Assembly: GCA_002472565.1 (NCBI GenBank)
Contig: DKSK01000027.1
Span: 37,002 to 101,001 of the forward strand
From: Bacteroidales bacterium UBA7258
GTDB lineage: Bacteria; Bacteroidota; Bacteroidia; Bacteroidales; UBA932
Direction: 5' to 3'
Length of the DNA stretch: 64,000 bases
The notes below the pieces were generated by a model. It had not been told where the DNA came from, searched no databases, and saw nothing but the letters and a program-made list of their open reading frames with translations. The position numbers were made by a program, and so were the translations under genes. This document shows, piece by piece, positions 18,834-26,485 of the stretch (positions within the stretch are counted from its first letter, which is position 1; each line of letters opens with the position of its first letter).

Positions 18834-18841
18834 CAAATTTA
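18834..18841 (-). promoter_or_regulatory. Esterase gene promoter, -7 box
   Basis: On the minus strand TAAATTTG fits TAnnTTTG, with a leader of about 17 nt to the esterase start at 18811. Confidence 0.55.
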
Positions 18842-18904
18842 CATTATTCCAGGCACTTCATCAAGACTATGAGAGGTTTTGTCCGAAGGAGGCTCAGGGA
18901 ATAA

Positions 18905-18936
18905 TCGGCTGGCGAAATACCGCCACCCGACCGCGG
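18905..18936 (-). repeat. Single copy of the dispersed palindromic element
   Basis: The 26-nt hairpin (arms TCGGCTGGCG / CGCCACCCGA, loop AAATAC as in the GNAT gene copies) followed by CCGCGG at 18931-18936 and then TGGTGGCAAAAAAAA. It lies between the esterase gene and the end of the ferredoxin gene. It shows that the conserved unit is hairpin plus CCGCGG, with an A-rich tail. Confidence 0.9.
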
Positions 18937-18996
18937 TGGTGGCAAAAAAAAGCCGGATTGTGAAGTCCGGCTCCTGAAATGTTTCCCTGTGCCCGA

Positions 18997-19170
18997 TTAC
19001 TCGTCAAGAGAAATGGCGCTCTGAGGGCAGACGCCTGCGCAAGTTCCGCACTCTACGCAGAGGTTCGGATCGATGTGGTAGACATCGCCCTCGGAGATGG
19101 CACCGGCAGGGCACTCAGGCTGGCATGTGCCGCAAGCGACACAAAGATTTGGATCAATTTTGTAAGCCAT
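18997..19170 (-). CDS. 2[4Fe-4S] ferredoxin
   Basis: A 57-residue clostridial-type ferredoxin starting MAYKIDPNLCVACGTC. It has two CxxCxxCxxxCP cluster motifs: CVACGTCQPECP and CVECGTCAGVCP. It is a soluble electron carrier and the natural partner of pyruvate:ferredoxin oxidoreductase encoded at 9815-13348. The gene stands alone, with a TATATTTG promoter box at 19250-19257 and a leader of about 70 nt. The stop is TAA at 18997-18999. Confidence 0.97.
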   Translation of the reverse strand: MAYKIDPNLCVACGTCQPECPAGAISEGDVYHIDPNLCVECGTCAGVCPQSAISLDE

Positions 19171-19249
19171 AATTATTCTTATTAATGTTGTTGCTAATGT
19201 TGCTATATTGCTTAGGGGAAGAGGGCGTATCCCTTCTCGGAAGCGAGTA

Positions 19250-19257
19250 CAAATATA
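19250..19257 (-). promoter_or_regulatory. Ferredoxin gene promoter, -7 box
   Basis: TATATTTG on the minus strand; transcript start near 19243. No other minus-strand gene can use it. Confidence 0.6.
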
Positions 19258-19366
19258 TTTTAAATTCTCAATAATTCAAACTTCCTCGGGGCTATGACCC
19301 TTTGTTTAACCACATCCTGCTCCTGCATATAATTGGATCAGGCCGTACACTCATATCGGACGAGGG

Positions 19367-20530
19367 TCAGCTGATGTAGCCAGCTATGAAAAGGTTCACG
19401 AGCGGCCTTAACGGCGAATTGGTCGTCAGAGTGACCACGACAAGCACCTCTCCCTTCGGCATTCCATGAGTATCAAGCCGCAACTTCACTTCCCCATGAC
19501 CCTTAGGAGCGACCATGCTCTGGGGCTGAGCCGTCACCTTTGCCTTGTCATTGTCAGCGTCCACCTTGTAGATCTTGAAAGCCTGCTTCCCTACGTTGGT
19601 GAAAGAAAAAGTGGCTTCGACTATCTTGCCTGCCGCCACATTCCCGAATTCGTATGTGCTTTCCTTGAACTGAGGCTGAGGGCCGTCATCTTTCTGCTTC
19701 TGCGTCAGCGAGGAAAAATCCTCTTTCGTAAAGCTCCATACCCCTAAGCGCGAGACAGACCTGCCACCTTCAAGGGCCCGATATGATTTGCCCGCGAGCA
19801 TAGGGGTGGCGTAGTAGTAGTTCTTGCCCCATTTCGTACCGTCGGCAGTGATGGTATAAGTCATCTTAGCCGTTGAATTTGCCGGGATAGGATTCGGCGA
19901 CACAGAGATGGAAAGCCCAGGGGTGACATTTGCGAAACTGACCTTGAGCGGTGAGCCGCCGATGTTGGCGACGATGATCTTGTCGCTCCTCTGGCTGCCC
20001 TGGCTGAGGTTGCCGCATTTGATGTCTGCGGTCTTAAGCGCCAGGTTACCGAAATGAACCGGATAAAGTTGGGCCAAAGGCTGCTTCTTTTCATGGGAGT
20101 AGCCCCTCAGGCGCAGTATTACGGGCTTTTTGACGTTAGAGAAATAAACTGTCAGGGTCTTGTTGAAAGGATATGGGCCCTCGTCGTTGGTGTACGTGGC
20201 GGTGATAGTGCCGCTTTTGCCCGCATCCAGGGGTTGTCTTGTCCATTTGACATCTGTGCATCCACAGGAACTTACGACATTGTAGATCGCCATCGGTTTG
20301 CCGGAGATGTTGGTCACGGTGAATGTTCCGGTCAGAGGGCCGTCCGAAAGCATTACATCGCCGAAGTCATACACAATCTTGTCCAGCTTGACCTGGCCGT
20401 CAATCGTCATGCTTCCGTCTTTTTCTGTTTTAGTCTGCGCCAATGCCGCATTCTGGCCCGCGCTGAAAAGGAGGCAGACGCAAGTGGCTGCAATTGCCGC
20501 GGCCTTAAAGAGTATTTTTGTTCTATTCAT
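19367..20530 (-). CDS. DUF1573 domain-containing exported protein
   Basis: A 387-residue protein with a signal peptide (ATCVCLLFSAGQNAALAQ). It has two DUF1573 immunoglobulin-like domains: one at about residues 45-145 (KIVYDFGDVMLSDGPL, then SSCGCTDVKW) and one at about 290-385 (STYEFGNVAAGKIVEATFSF). These domains are abundant in Bacteroidota envelope proteins, and their function is not established. Convergent with nothing close; the parE gene is divergent, 223 nt away. Confidence 0.85.
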   Translation of the reverse strand: MNRTKILFKAAAIAATCVCLLFSAGQNAALAQTKTEKDGSMTIDGQVKLDKIVYDFGDVMLSDGPLTGTFTVTNISGKPMAIYNVVSSCGCTDVKWTRQPLDAGKSGTITATYTNDEGPYPFNKTLTVYFSNVKKPVILRLRGYSHEKKQPLAQLYPVHFGNLALKTADIKCGNLSQGSQRSDKIIVANIGGSPLKVSFANVTPGLSISVSPNPIPANSTAKMTYTITADGTKWGKNYYYATPMLAGKSYRALEGGRSVSRLGVWSFTKEDFSSLTQKQKDDGPQPQFKESTYEFGNVAAGKIVEATFSFTNVGKQAFKIYKVDADNDKAKVTAQPQSMVAPKGHGEVKLRLDTHGMPKGEVLVVVTLTTNSPLRPLVNLFIAGYIS

Positions 20531-20740
20531 ATATTCATTTTACGCTGAGCGCAAGGTGGCTGAGGCCAGCTAGAAACTTCGACGCTCGAAAGATTAAATA
20601 TACTGCAAAAATCTTTCCTTTCCAACTCGGCCCACTTGCCAAGTAAGCAAGACAGATTCTCGGAAAGAGGCTTCTGGCGGAATGAGCGGGCGGGGTAAAG
20701 GGGGTGGGACGAAAAGGCGGGGATTGTCGGGAATTATTTG

Positions 20741-20748
20741 TATTTTTG
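20741..20748 (+). promoter_or_regulatory. Tentative parE promoter, -7 box
   Basis: TATTTTTG matches TAnnTTTG but lies only 5 nt before the parE ATG, so the transcript would have almost no leader. Either parE is expressed from a leaderless message or the real promoter is further upstream. Confidence 0.3.
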
Positions 20749-20753
20749 CAGGT

Positions 20754-22703
20754 ATGGACTTGAATCAGCAGAATTATAACGACGACGCCATCAAGACGCT
20801 CAAAGGTGTCGAACATATACGCAGACGACCGGGTATGTATATCGGCCGCCTGGGCAACGGCGACAATCCCGGAGACGGAATCTACGTGCTCTTGAAAGAG
20901 ACCGTGGACAACTCCATTGACGAGTTCTCCATGGGCTACGGCAAGCAGATCAACATAAGCATTGAGAATAACGAGGTAACTGTCAGGGACTTCGGACGAG
21001 GCATTCCTCTAGACTCGGTCGTGAAGGCGACCAGCGAGCTTAACACCGGCGGAAAATTCGACGACACTGTCTTCAAAAAGTCCGTCGGCTTGAACGGTGT
21101 CGGTTCGAAGGCCGTGAACGCCCTGTCCTCCAGCTACTACGTAGAGTCTTTCAGGGACGGAGAGTCGTCATGGGCACTCTACAATTTCGGCGAGCTCAAG
21201 GACAGCGGTAAGAAGCATGGCCTCGGCGAGAAGAACGGCACCCTTGTCCGCTTCACTCCGGACCAGGAAATGTTCGGCAGGTACAACTTCAACATGGACT
21301 TTGTAGAGACCATGGTGAAGAACTACTCTTATCTGAAGAAAGGCCTCACCATCGTCCTCAACGGCACCTCCTACACCTCGAAGAACGGTCTTCTGGACCT
21401 CGTCCAGGAGAGCATGAGCGAGGAGCCGCTCTACGCCCCCATCCACCTCGAAGGAGAGGACATTGAGATTGTCCTCACTCATGGCAGCGCCTATGGAGAG
21501 AATATAGCTTCTTTCGTCAACGGCCAGAACACTCGCGACGGAGGCACCCATCTGGCCGCCTTCCGCGAAGCTATCGCGAAGACCCTCAAGGAATTTTTCA
21601 AGAAGAACTATGCGCCTGAAGACTGTCGCCAGGGAGTCGTCGGGGCAATCAGCATACAGATTCAGGAACCTAACTTCGAAGGCCAGACCAAAACTAAACT
21701 CGGCTCGACATACATGTGGGAAAAGCCGAAGAGGGACGAGGCTGGCCACATCGTCAAGAATCCGGACGGTTCCATCGTAATCGACCGCGGACCTACCATC
21801 AGGACCTTCGTCAACGACTTTATCGCGAGGAACTTGGACAACTATCTCCGCATCCACCAGGAAATAGTCCCGGTGATCGAGGAGAAAATCAAGGCCTCCC
21901 AGGCTGAACGCGAAGAAATCTCCGGTATTCAGAAGAAGACAAGAGAGCGCAACCGCCGCAATGTCATCTACAACAGTAAACTGCGCGACTGCCGCTACCA
22001 CTTCAACGACAAACTCCCGAAGGGAAAAGAAGACCAGGGTGAAAAGTCCAGCGTCTTCATCACCGAGGGTGACTCAGCGTCAGGAACCATTACCAAGGTC
22101 CGCAACGCCGACAACCAGGCCGTTTTCAGTCTCAGGGGCAAGCCTATCAATTGCTTCAAGGAAAGCCACAAGAAGGTGGCCCAGAACGAAGAGCTGAATC
22201 TCTTGATTTCGGCTCTCGGAGTGGAAGAGGACCTGAGCAACCTCCGCTACAACAACATCATCGTGGCGACCGATGCCGATGACGATGGAATGCACATCAG
22301 GATGCTGGTGCTGACATTCTTCATGAAATACTACCCTGAGCTTATCAGGAGGGGCCATGTCTTCATCCTCCAGACTCCCCTCTTCAGGGTCAGGAACAAG
22401 AAGGAGACGTGCTACTGCTATTCCATAGAGGAAAAACTCAATGCCATAGCGAAGCTCAAGACGGGCGTTGAAATCACCAGGTTCAAGGGCCTCGGAGAGA
22501 TTTCCTCGGACGAATTCGTGGACTTCATCGGCGAGAACATGAGACTGGATCTCGTGAAGCTTTCCGACGAGGAATCCATCAATGACATCATGGAATTCTA
22601 CATGGGAAACAACACAGTAGACAGACAGAACTTTATCCGCAAGAACCTTCGCAGCGAGAAGGAACTCGAGGATGTAAACATGGACGAAAATGTCGTGGGC
22701 TAA
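20754..22703 (+). CDS. parE: DNA topoisomerase IV subunit B
   Basis: A 649-residue type IIA topoisomerase ATPase subunit. Start chosen at MDLNQQNYNDDAIKTLKGVEHIRRRPGMYIG; an earlier in-frame ATG at 20682 would add an unrelated 24-residue Gly/Arg-rich tail. The GHKL ATPase has VDNSIDEF and GRGIPLD near residues 55-85 and GLNGVGSKAVNA near 115. The Toprim domain has ITEGDSASGT near 440 and DADDDGMHIRML near 510. The sequence fits Bacteroidota ParE rather than GyrB (short, without the GyrB insert). No parC is adjacent. The next gene overlaps its end by 14 nt. Confidence 0.92.
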   Translation: MDLNQQNYNDDAIKTLKGVEHIRRRPGMYIGRLGNGDNPGDGIYVLLKETVDNSIDEFSMGYGKQINISIENNEVTVRDFGRGIPLDSVVKATSELNTGGKFDDTVFKKSVGLNGVGSKAVNALSSSYYVESFRDGESSWALYNFGELKDSGKKHGLGEKNGTLVRFTPDQEMFGRYNFNMDFVETMVKNYSYLKKGLTIVLNGTSYTSKNGLLDLVQESMSEEPLYAPIHLEGEDIEIVLTHGSAYGENIASFVNGQNTRDGGTHLAAFREAIAKTLKEFFKKNYAPEDCRQGVVGAISIQIQEPNFEGQTKTKLGSTYMWEKPKRDEAGHIVKNPDGSIVIDRGPTIRTFVNDFIARNLDNYLRIHQEIVPVIEEKIKASQAEREEISGIQKKTRERNRRNVIYNSKLRDCRYHFNDKLPKGKEDQGEKSSVFITEGDSASGTITKVRNADNQAVFSLRGKPINCFKESHKKVAQNEELNLLISALGVEEDLSNLRYNNIIVATDADDDGMHIRMLVLTFFMKYYPELIRRGHVFILQTPLFRVRNKKETCYCYSIEEKLNAIAKLKTGVEITRFKGLGEISSDEFVDFIGENMRLDLVKLSDEESINDIMEFYMGNNTVDRQNFIRKNLRSEKELEDVNMDENVVG

Positions 22704-23244
22704 ATTTTGCGGCTGGCTTCTCAGACGCATGGGCTGGACAACTGACGGTGGACCGGCCCCGGTGAAGAAATGCATTATTCTCGGCGTTCCTCACACTTCC
22801 TATTGGGACTTTGTCGTTTCCTACCTTTTCTACACCCAATTCGGGAAGGTGGCACACGTTATGATAAAGAAAGAGGTGTTCAAAGGGCCGGTGGGCTTTC
22901 TACTGCGCAAGGCCGGATGCATTCCTGTCGACCGCAGCAGCGCCGCCAACATGGTCAGGGACATTATAGCAGAGATGGAGAAAGACGAAGAATTCGTCCT
23001 TGCCATCGCCCCCGAAGGCACAAGGAAGCCTGTAAAGAAATGGAAGACAGGCTACCACCTGATAGCAAAAGAAGTGGGCTGTCCGGTCTACATGGGCTAT
23101 TTCGACTGGAAGACCAAGCATGTGAGCATAGGGAAGCCTGTCGAACTTACCGATGACGCGAGAGCCGACACTGACAGGATACAGGCTCTATATGAGACCA
23201 TGCACTTTGAGGGGAAGCATAAAGAAGGGTACAGAACTCATTGA
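22690..23244 (+). CDS. PlsC-like 1-acyl-glycerol-3-phosphate acyltransferase family protein
   Basis: A 184-residue acyltransferase. The HxxxxD-type catalytic motif appears as PHTSYWDF (residues 36-43), motif III as APEGTRK near residue 110. Members attach acyl chains to lysophospholipids or related lipids at the inner membrane. It is short and has no clear membrane helix. The start overlaps parE by 14 nt and an acyl-CoA ligase follows after 9 nt, which suggests a lipid-related unit translated with parE. Confidence 0.85.
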   Translation: MSWAKFCGWLLRRMGWTTDGGPAPVKKCIILGVPHTSYWDFVVSYLFYTQFGKVAHVMIKKEVFKGPVGFLLRKAGCIPVDRSSAANMVRDIIAEMEKDEEFVLAIAPEGTRKPVKKWKTGYHLIAKEVGCPVYMGYFDWKTKHVSIGKPVELTDDARADTDRIQALYETMHFEGKHKEGYRTH

Positions 23245-23253
23245 CAATAAGAT

Positions 23254-24975
23254 ATGGCAAGAGGCCATCTGAAACGCCTGGTAACGAACAGGGAGAATTA
23301 TATAACTACGCTCGAGCGGCTCTTCGAATATTCGACGGCCGCTTTTCCGCGCAATAAACTTTCTGCCTACGTTGATGGAACGCAGGCCTACACCTACGCT
23401 GAATTCAAGGAGATCTGCCTTGACCTGTCCCACAGGATGACCCGCTTCGGGATAAGCAGCGGAGACAGAGTGGCCATCTTGTCCCAGAATATGCCGAACT
23501 GGACCGTGGCCATGTTTTCATGTGTTCCTTTCGGACTGGTGACTGTTCCTATTCTGCCGGATTCTTCTGCATCGGAAGTGACCAACATCATCACTCATTC
23601 CGAGTGCAAGGTGGCCTTCGTATCGAAGAGGATGCTCCCGAAGCTTAGTCCCGAGGTGATTGACAGATTGACTCTGGTCTTCGACATCGAGACTTTCCAG
23701 ATGATAAAGAAGGATGACAAAGCCTTCACCTGCACCGGGAGGGTCTCGAACCCTCAGCCTGACGACCTGGCCTCGATCATCTACACTTCCGGGACATCCG
23801 GCAACGCCAAGGGCGTGATGCTCAGCCACAGGAATTTCTGCGCGAACATCGTCGCCGCGGCCCATGCCCAGAAATGTTCGAGCAAGGACAGGTGGCTGTC
23901 GATTCTTCCGATGTCCCACACCTATGAGATGGCTTTCAGCCTGCTCTATCCGCTCTATGTGGGTGGCTGCGTCTACTACATCCAGAAGCCGCCTACGCCT
24001 ACGATATTGATCTCCGCCATGAAACAGATACGGCCAACGATCATGTGTTCCGTTCCGCTCATCATGGAGAAAATCTACAAGTCGAGCATCGTGCCAACGG
24101 TCAAGAAGAGCCGAGTGCTCTCATGGCTGAAGGAGAAGACTCCATGGCTTTTCTATAGGCTGGTCGGCAAGAGGCTGAAGATGACCTTCGGAGGAAAGCT
24201 CAAGTTCTTCGGAATCGGCGGCTCGAAGGTCGATCCGGAAGTCGAGGCCTTCCTGAAAAGATGCCGCTTCCCTTATGCCATAGGCTACGGCCTCACGGAA
24301 ACGGCTCCGCTGATAACGAACGCCTGCGTCGGAAAGACGAAGGTTGAGTCAATCGGAGTCCCTGCCTACGGAGTCCAGGTCAGGCTTGACGATGTGGACC
24401 CTGCTACCGGGGAAGGAGAAATCGTAGTCAAGGGTGACAATGTCATGCTCGGCTATTACAGGGATCCTGAGAGGACGAGGGCCGTCCTTTCCGACGACGG
24501 CTGGTTCCACACGAGCGATCTAGCCAAGGTGGACCAAAAGGGAAGATACTACATCAAGGGCCGCAAGGGCAACATGATCGTTGGTTCTTCCGGTGAAAAT
24601 ATCTATCCTGAAGAGATCGAGCAGGTCATCAACAGCTGGGGAGAGGTTGACGACAGCCTTGTCATGCAGAGAGACGGCAAGCTGGTCGCCCTGGTCAAGT
24701 TCCATGACAACGCTCTCAATTGGGACCAGTCTTCGGAGGACGAGTTCTTCAAGAAGCTCAACGACATGAAAATGTCGCTCATGGAATATACCAACAAGAG
24801 GGTCAGCAAGCAGTCGAAGGTCAATGACATCGAGGTCATGAAGGAGCCTTTCGAGAAGACGGCGACTTCGAAAATACGCCGCTTCAAGTACAAAAACGCC
24901 ATCGGTGACGATGTCAAGGCGCAGGAGGTCAAGAAATCGCATGAGAAAGACAAGCCCGAAGAGGGTGGAAAGTGA
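23254..24975 (+). CDS. AMP-dependent long-chain acyl-CoA synthetase
   Basis: A 573-residue adenylate-forming ligase that activates fatty acids to acyl-CoA. Motifs: the P-loop IIYTSGTSGNAKGVMLSH near residues 178-195, GYGLTETAPL near 345, and the C-terminal hinge GRKGNMIVGSSGENIYPEEIE near 436-455 with the catalytic Lys expected in the last domain (EKTATSKIRR). It follows the PlsC-like gene by 9 nt, so imported fatty acid could be activated and then esterified. The stop codon at 24973-24975 is directly followed, in the same frame, by an IS3 transposase relic, so the extreme C-terminus may have been altered by that insertion. Confidence 0.92.
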   Translation: MARGHLKRLVTNRENYITTLERLFEYSTAAFPRNKLSAYVDGTQAYTYAEFKEICLDLSHRMTRFGISSGDRVAILSQNMPNWTVAMFSCVPFGLVTVPILPDSSASEVTNIITHSECKVAFVSKRMLPKLSPEVIDRLTLVFDIETFQMIKKDDKAFTCTGRVSNPQPDDLASIIYTSGTSGNAKGVMLSHRNFCANIVAAAHAQKCSSKDRWLSILPMSHTYEMAFSLLYPLYVGGCVYYIQKPPTPTILISAMKQIRPTIMCSVPLIMEKIYKSSIVPTVKKSRVLSWLKEKTPWLFYRLVGKRLKMTFGGKLKFFGIGGSKVDPEVEAFLKRCRFPYAIGYGLTETAPLITNACVGKTKVESIGVPAYGVQVRLDDVDPATGEGEIVVKGDNVMLGYYRDPERTRAVLSDDGWFHTSDLAKVDQKGRYYIKGRKGNMIVGSSGENIYPEEIEQVINSWGEVDDSLVMQRDGKLVALVKFHDNALNWDQSSEDEFFKKLNDMKMSLMEYTNKRVSKQSKVNDIEVMKEPFEKTATSKIRRFKYKNAIGDDVKAQEVKKSHEKDKPEEGGK

Positions 24976-25139
24976 GACTCTATCGACCAGTTCAAGAAAG
25001 AACTCCGGGAATACATCAGGTATTACAATAACGACAGAATCAAACTGAGGCTAAAATGAAAGAGCCCGGTGCAATACCGAGCTCTGTTCCAATCGAAGGC
25101 TTCTAAATAATGTTAAACCGTCCAACTTTTGGGGGTCAC
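24976..25139 (+). pseudogene. IS3-family transposase remnant and right end
   Basis: Starting at the base after the ligase stop, the same frame reads DSIDQFKKELREYIRYYNND and RIKLRLK, then TGA (25057-25059), then KSPVQYRALFQSKASK and TAA (25108-25110). This is the C-terminal end of an IS3-family (IS150-like) transposase; relatives read RIKxKLKG(M)SPVQYR, so the TGA is probably a nonsense change in a glycine codon. Downstream, GTCCAACTTTTGGGGGTCAC at 25120-25139 resembles the right terminal repeat of such elements. The rest of the element is missing. A dead relic. Confidence 0.8.
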
Positions 25140-25195
25140 ATCACAATTGAGTCACCTTTCTTTTTGATATCGTATGCTATTCTAAGTCGGCAGAC

Positions 25196-25651
25196 TTACT
25201 CGGCAGACTCAGGCACTACCTCGAACTTGAAGGCACCCTTGACGTCCTTGTAGCACTTTACCTCTGCATCATAAGTTCCAGGCTCCTTGACTTCCTCGGA
25301 AGTGATGGTGATGTCCTTCTTGTCAACCTCAACGCCTGCGGCAACGAGAGCCTCGGCAAGCTGGGCTGTAGTGATGGAACCATAAATCTTTCCGCTCTCG
25401 GAAACCTTGGCGCTCACCTTTACGAGCATGGAAGCAATCTTGTCTGCGAGGGCCTGAGCATCGGCGATGAGCTTGGCCTCCTTATGGGCACGCTGGCGGA
25501 TGGTCTCCTCATGCATCTTGATGACAGACTTGTTCGCAGCTGAAGCGAATCCCTGAGGGATGAGATAGTTGATTGCGTATCCGGTCTTAACCTCTACGAT
25601 GTCTCCCTCGTTTCCGAGGTTCTTGACTTCTTTCTTAAGTAAAATCTTCAT
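25196..25651 (-). CDS. rplI: 50S ribosomal protein L9
   Basis: A 151-residue L9, which binds 23S rRNA domain V at the L1 stalk base. N-terminal domain MKILLKKEVKNLGNEGDIVEVKTGYAINYLIPQG-type motif (broken here for length) with the conserved Gly-rich turn, a long central helix, and a C-terminal domain at about 75-148. Last gene of the rpsF-rpsR-rplI operon, 15 nt after rpsR. Confidence 0.97.
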   Translation of the reverse strand: MKILLKKEVKNLGNEGDIVEVKTGYAINYLIPQGFASAANKSVIKMHEETIRQRAHKEAKLIADAQALADKIASMLVKVSAKVSESGKIYGSITTAQLAEALVAAGVEVDKKDITITSEEVKEPGTYDAEVKCYKDVKGAFKFEVVPESAE

Positions 25652-25666
25652 GGCTCTTTCCTCCGT

Positions 25667-25948
25667 TTATTTGAGAAGGTCAGTTACGTATGGAAGGAGT
25701 GCGAGAGTACGGGCCCTCTTGACGGCCTGTGCCACCTTCCTCTGGAACTTCAGAGAAGTACCTGTGATGCGGCGAGGGAGAATCTTTCCCTGCTCGTTGA
25801 GGAACTTCTTGAGGAACTCAGGGTCCTTGTAGTCGACATACTTGATTCCTGCCTTCTTGAAACGGCAGTACTTCTTCTTCCTTACCTCGAGTGTAGGAGG
25901 GTTAAGGAAACGGATGCCGTTATTCTGATTCTTGATATTCTCTGCCAT
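25667..25948 (-). CDS. rpsR: 30S ribosomal protein S18
   Basis: A 93-residue S18. The core KKKYCRFKKAGIKYVDYKD, then PRRITGTSLKFQRKVAQAVK, matches S18, which forms a dimer with S6 on the 30S platform. It lies between rpsF (17 nt upstream) and rplI, the usual order. Confidence 0.97.
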   Translation of the reverse strand: MAENIKNQNNGIRFLNPPTLEVRKKKYCRFKKAGIKYVDYKDPEFLKKFLNEQGKILPRRITGTSLKFQRKVAQAVKRARTLALLPYVTDLLK

Positions 25949-25965
25949 AATTCAATCCTCCTCGT

Positions 25966-26361
25966 TTAGTTTTCTGCATTCTCAGCATTGGTCTCGGCGG
26001 CCGGCTCCTCAGCCTTGGCTTCCGCCTTGGCCTGCTTGTTGGCGCGGCGATGCTCAGCGTAGGCGACGGCATTCTTGTCGAGGGCTACGGTGAGGAAGCG
26101 GATGATGCGCTCGTCACGATGATACTGGGTCTCAAGGGAGGCTACAAATTCAGGAGTGCCCTTGAACTGAATCAGGTGATAGAAACCTGAAGTTTTGTGC
26201 TGGATAGGGTAGGCCAGCTGGCGGAGTCCCCAATCCTCTTCGTACACTACCTCACCACCATTGTTCTTGATGAAGTCCGTGTACTTGGCAACCGCTTCCT
26301 TCATCTGGGATTCAGACAAAACGGGAGTTGCAATGAAAACGGTTTCGTACTGTTTTAACAT
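25966..26361 (-). CDS. rpsF: 30S ribosomal protein S6
   Basis: A 131-residue S6 starting MLKQYETVFIATPVLSESQ, with the conserved WGLRQLAYPI motif near residue 48, and an Ala/Glu/Lys-rich C-terminal tail of about 25 residues as in many Bacteroidota S6 proteins. First gene of the operon. A clear TTTG-N19-TATATTTG promoter and a hairpin leader lie upstream, the latter probably the autoregulatory S6:S18 site. Confidence 0.97.
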   Translation of the reverse strand: MLKQYETVFIATPVLSESQMKEAVAKYTDFIKNNGGEVVYEEDWGLRQLAYPIQHKTSGFYHLIQFKGTPEFVASLETQYHRDERIIRFLTVALDKNAVAYAEHRRANKQAKAEAKAEEPAAETNAENAEN

Positions 26362-26391
26362 TTGGGTTTGTAATTAATTGTTAATAAACAA

Positions 26392-26436
26392 TTTGCAATC
26401 CTTCACGGGCGTATGCCCCCGCAAAAGGATTGCAAA
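26392..26436 (-). promoter_or_regulatory. Hairpin leader of rpsF operon (candidate S6:S18 autoregulatory element)
   Basis: Perfect 12-bp inverted repeat TTTGCAATCCTT (26392-26403) and AAGGATTGCAAA (26425-26436) enclosing an inner GGGC/GCCC stem with a GTAT loop. Read as mRNA the 3' side contains CCG between the inner and outer stems, a hallmark of the S6:S18-binding leader known upstream of rpsF in several phyla. The outermost pairs overlap the -7 box, so the RNA hairpin would begin with UCCUU pairing to AAGGA. It could also serve as the pepD terminator. Confidence 0.5.
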
Positions 26437-26463
26437 TATACAAAGAATTCGCCTTAAAGCAAA
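26433..26463 (-). promoter_or_regulatory. rpsF operon promoter (TTTG-N19-TATATTTG)
   Basis: On the minus strand TTTG (26463-26460), exactly 19 nt, then TATATTTG (26440-26433). This is a full match to the primary-sigma promoter of Bacteroidota. Transcript start near 26427; leader of about 65 nt to rpsF. Confidence 0.8.
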
Positions 26464-26485
26464 ATCTTTAGAGCTATTTCCCCCC

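Noticed and set aside
18979..19185. 68-codon plus-strand frame
   Set aside because: It is antisense to the clear 2[4Fe-4S] ferredoxin.
20682..20753. Earlier parE start adding a Gly/Arg-rich N-terminus
   Set aside because: The extra residues do not match ParE, and a promoter-like box lies within this stretch.
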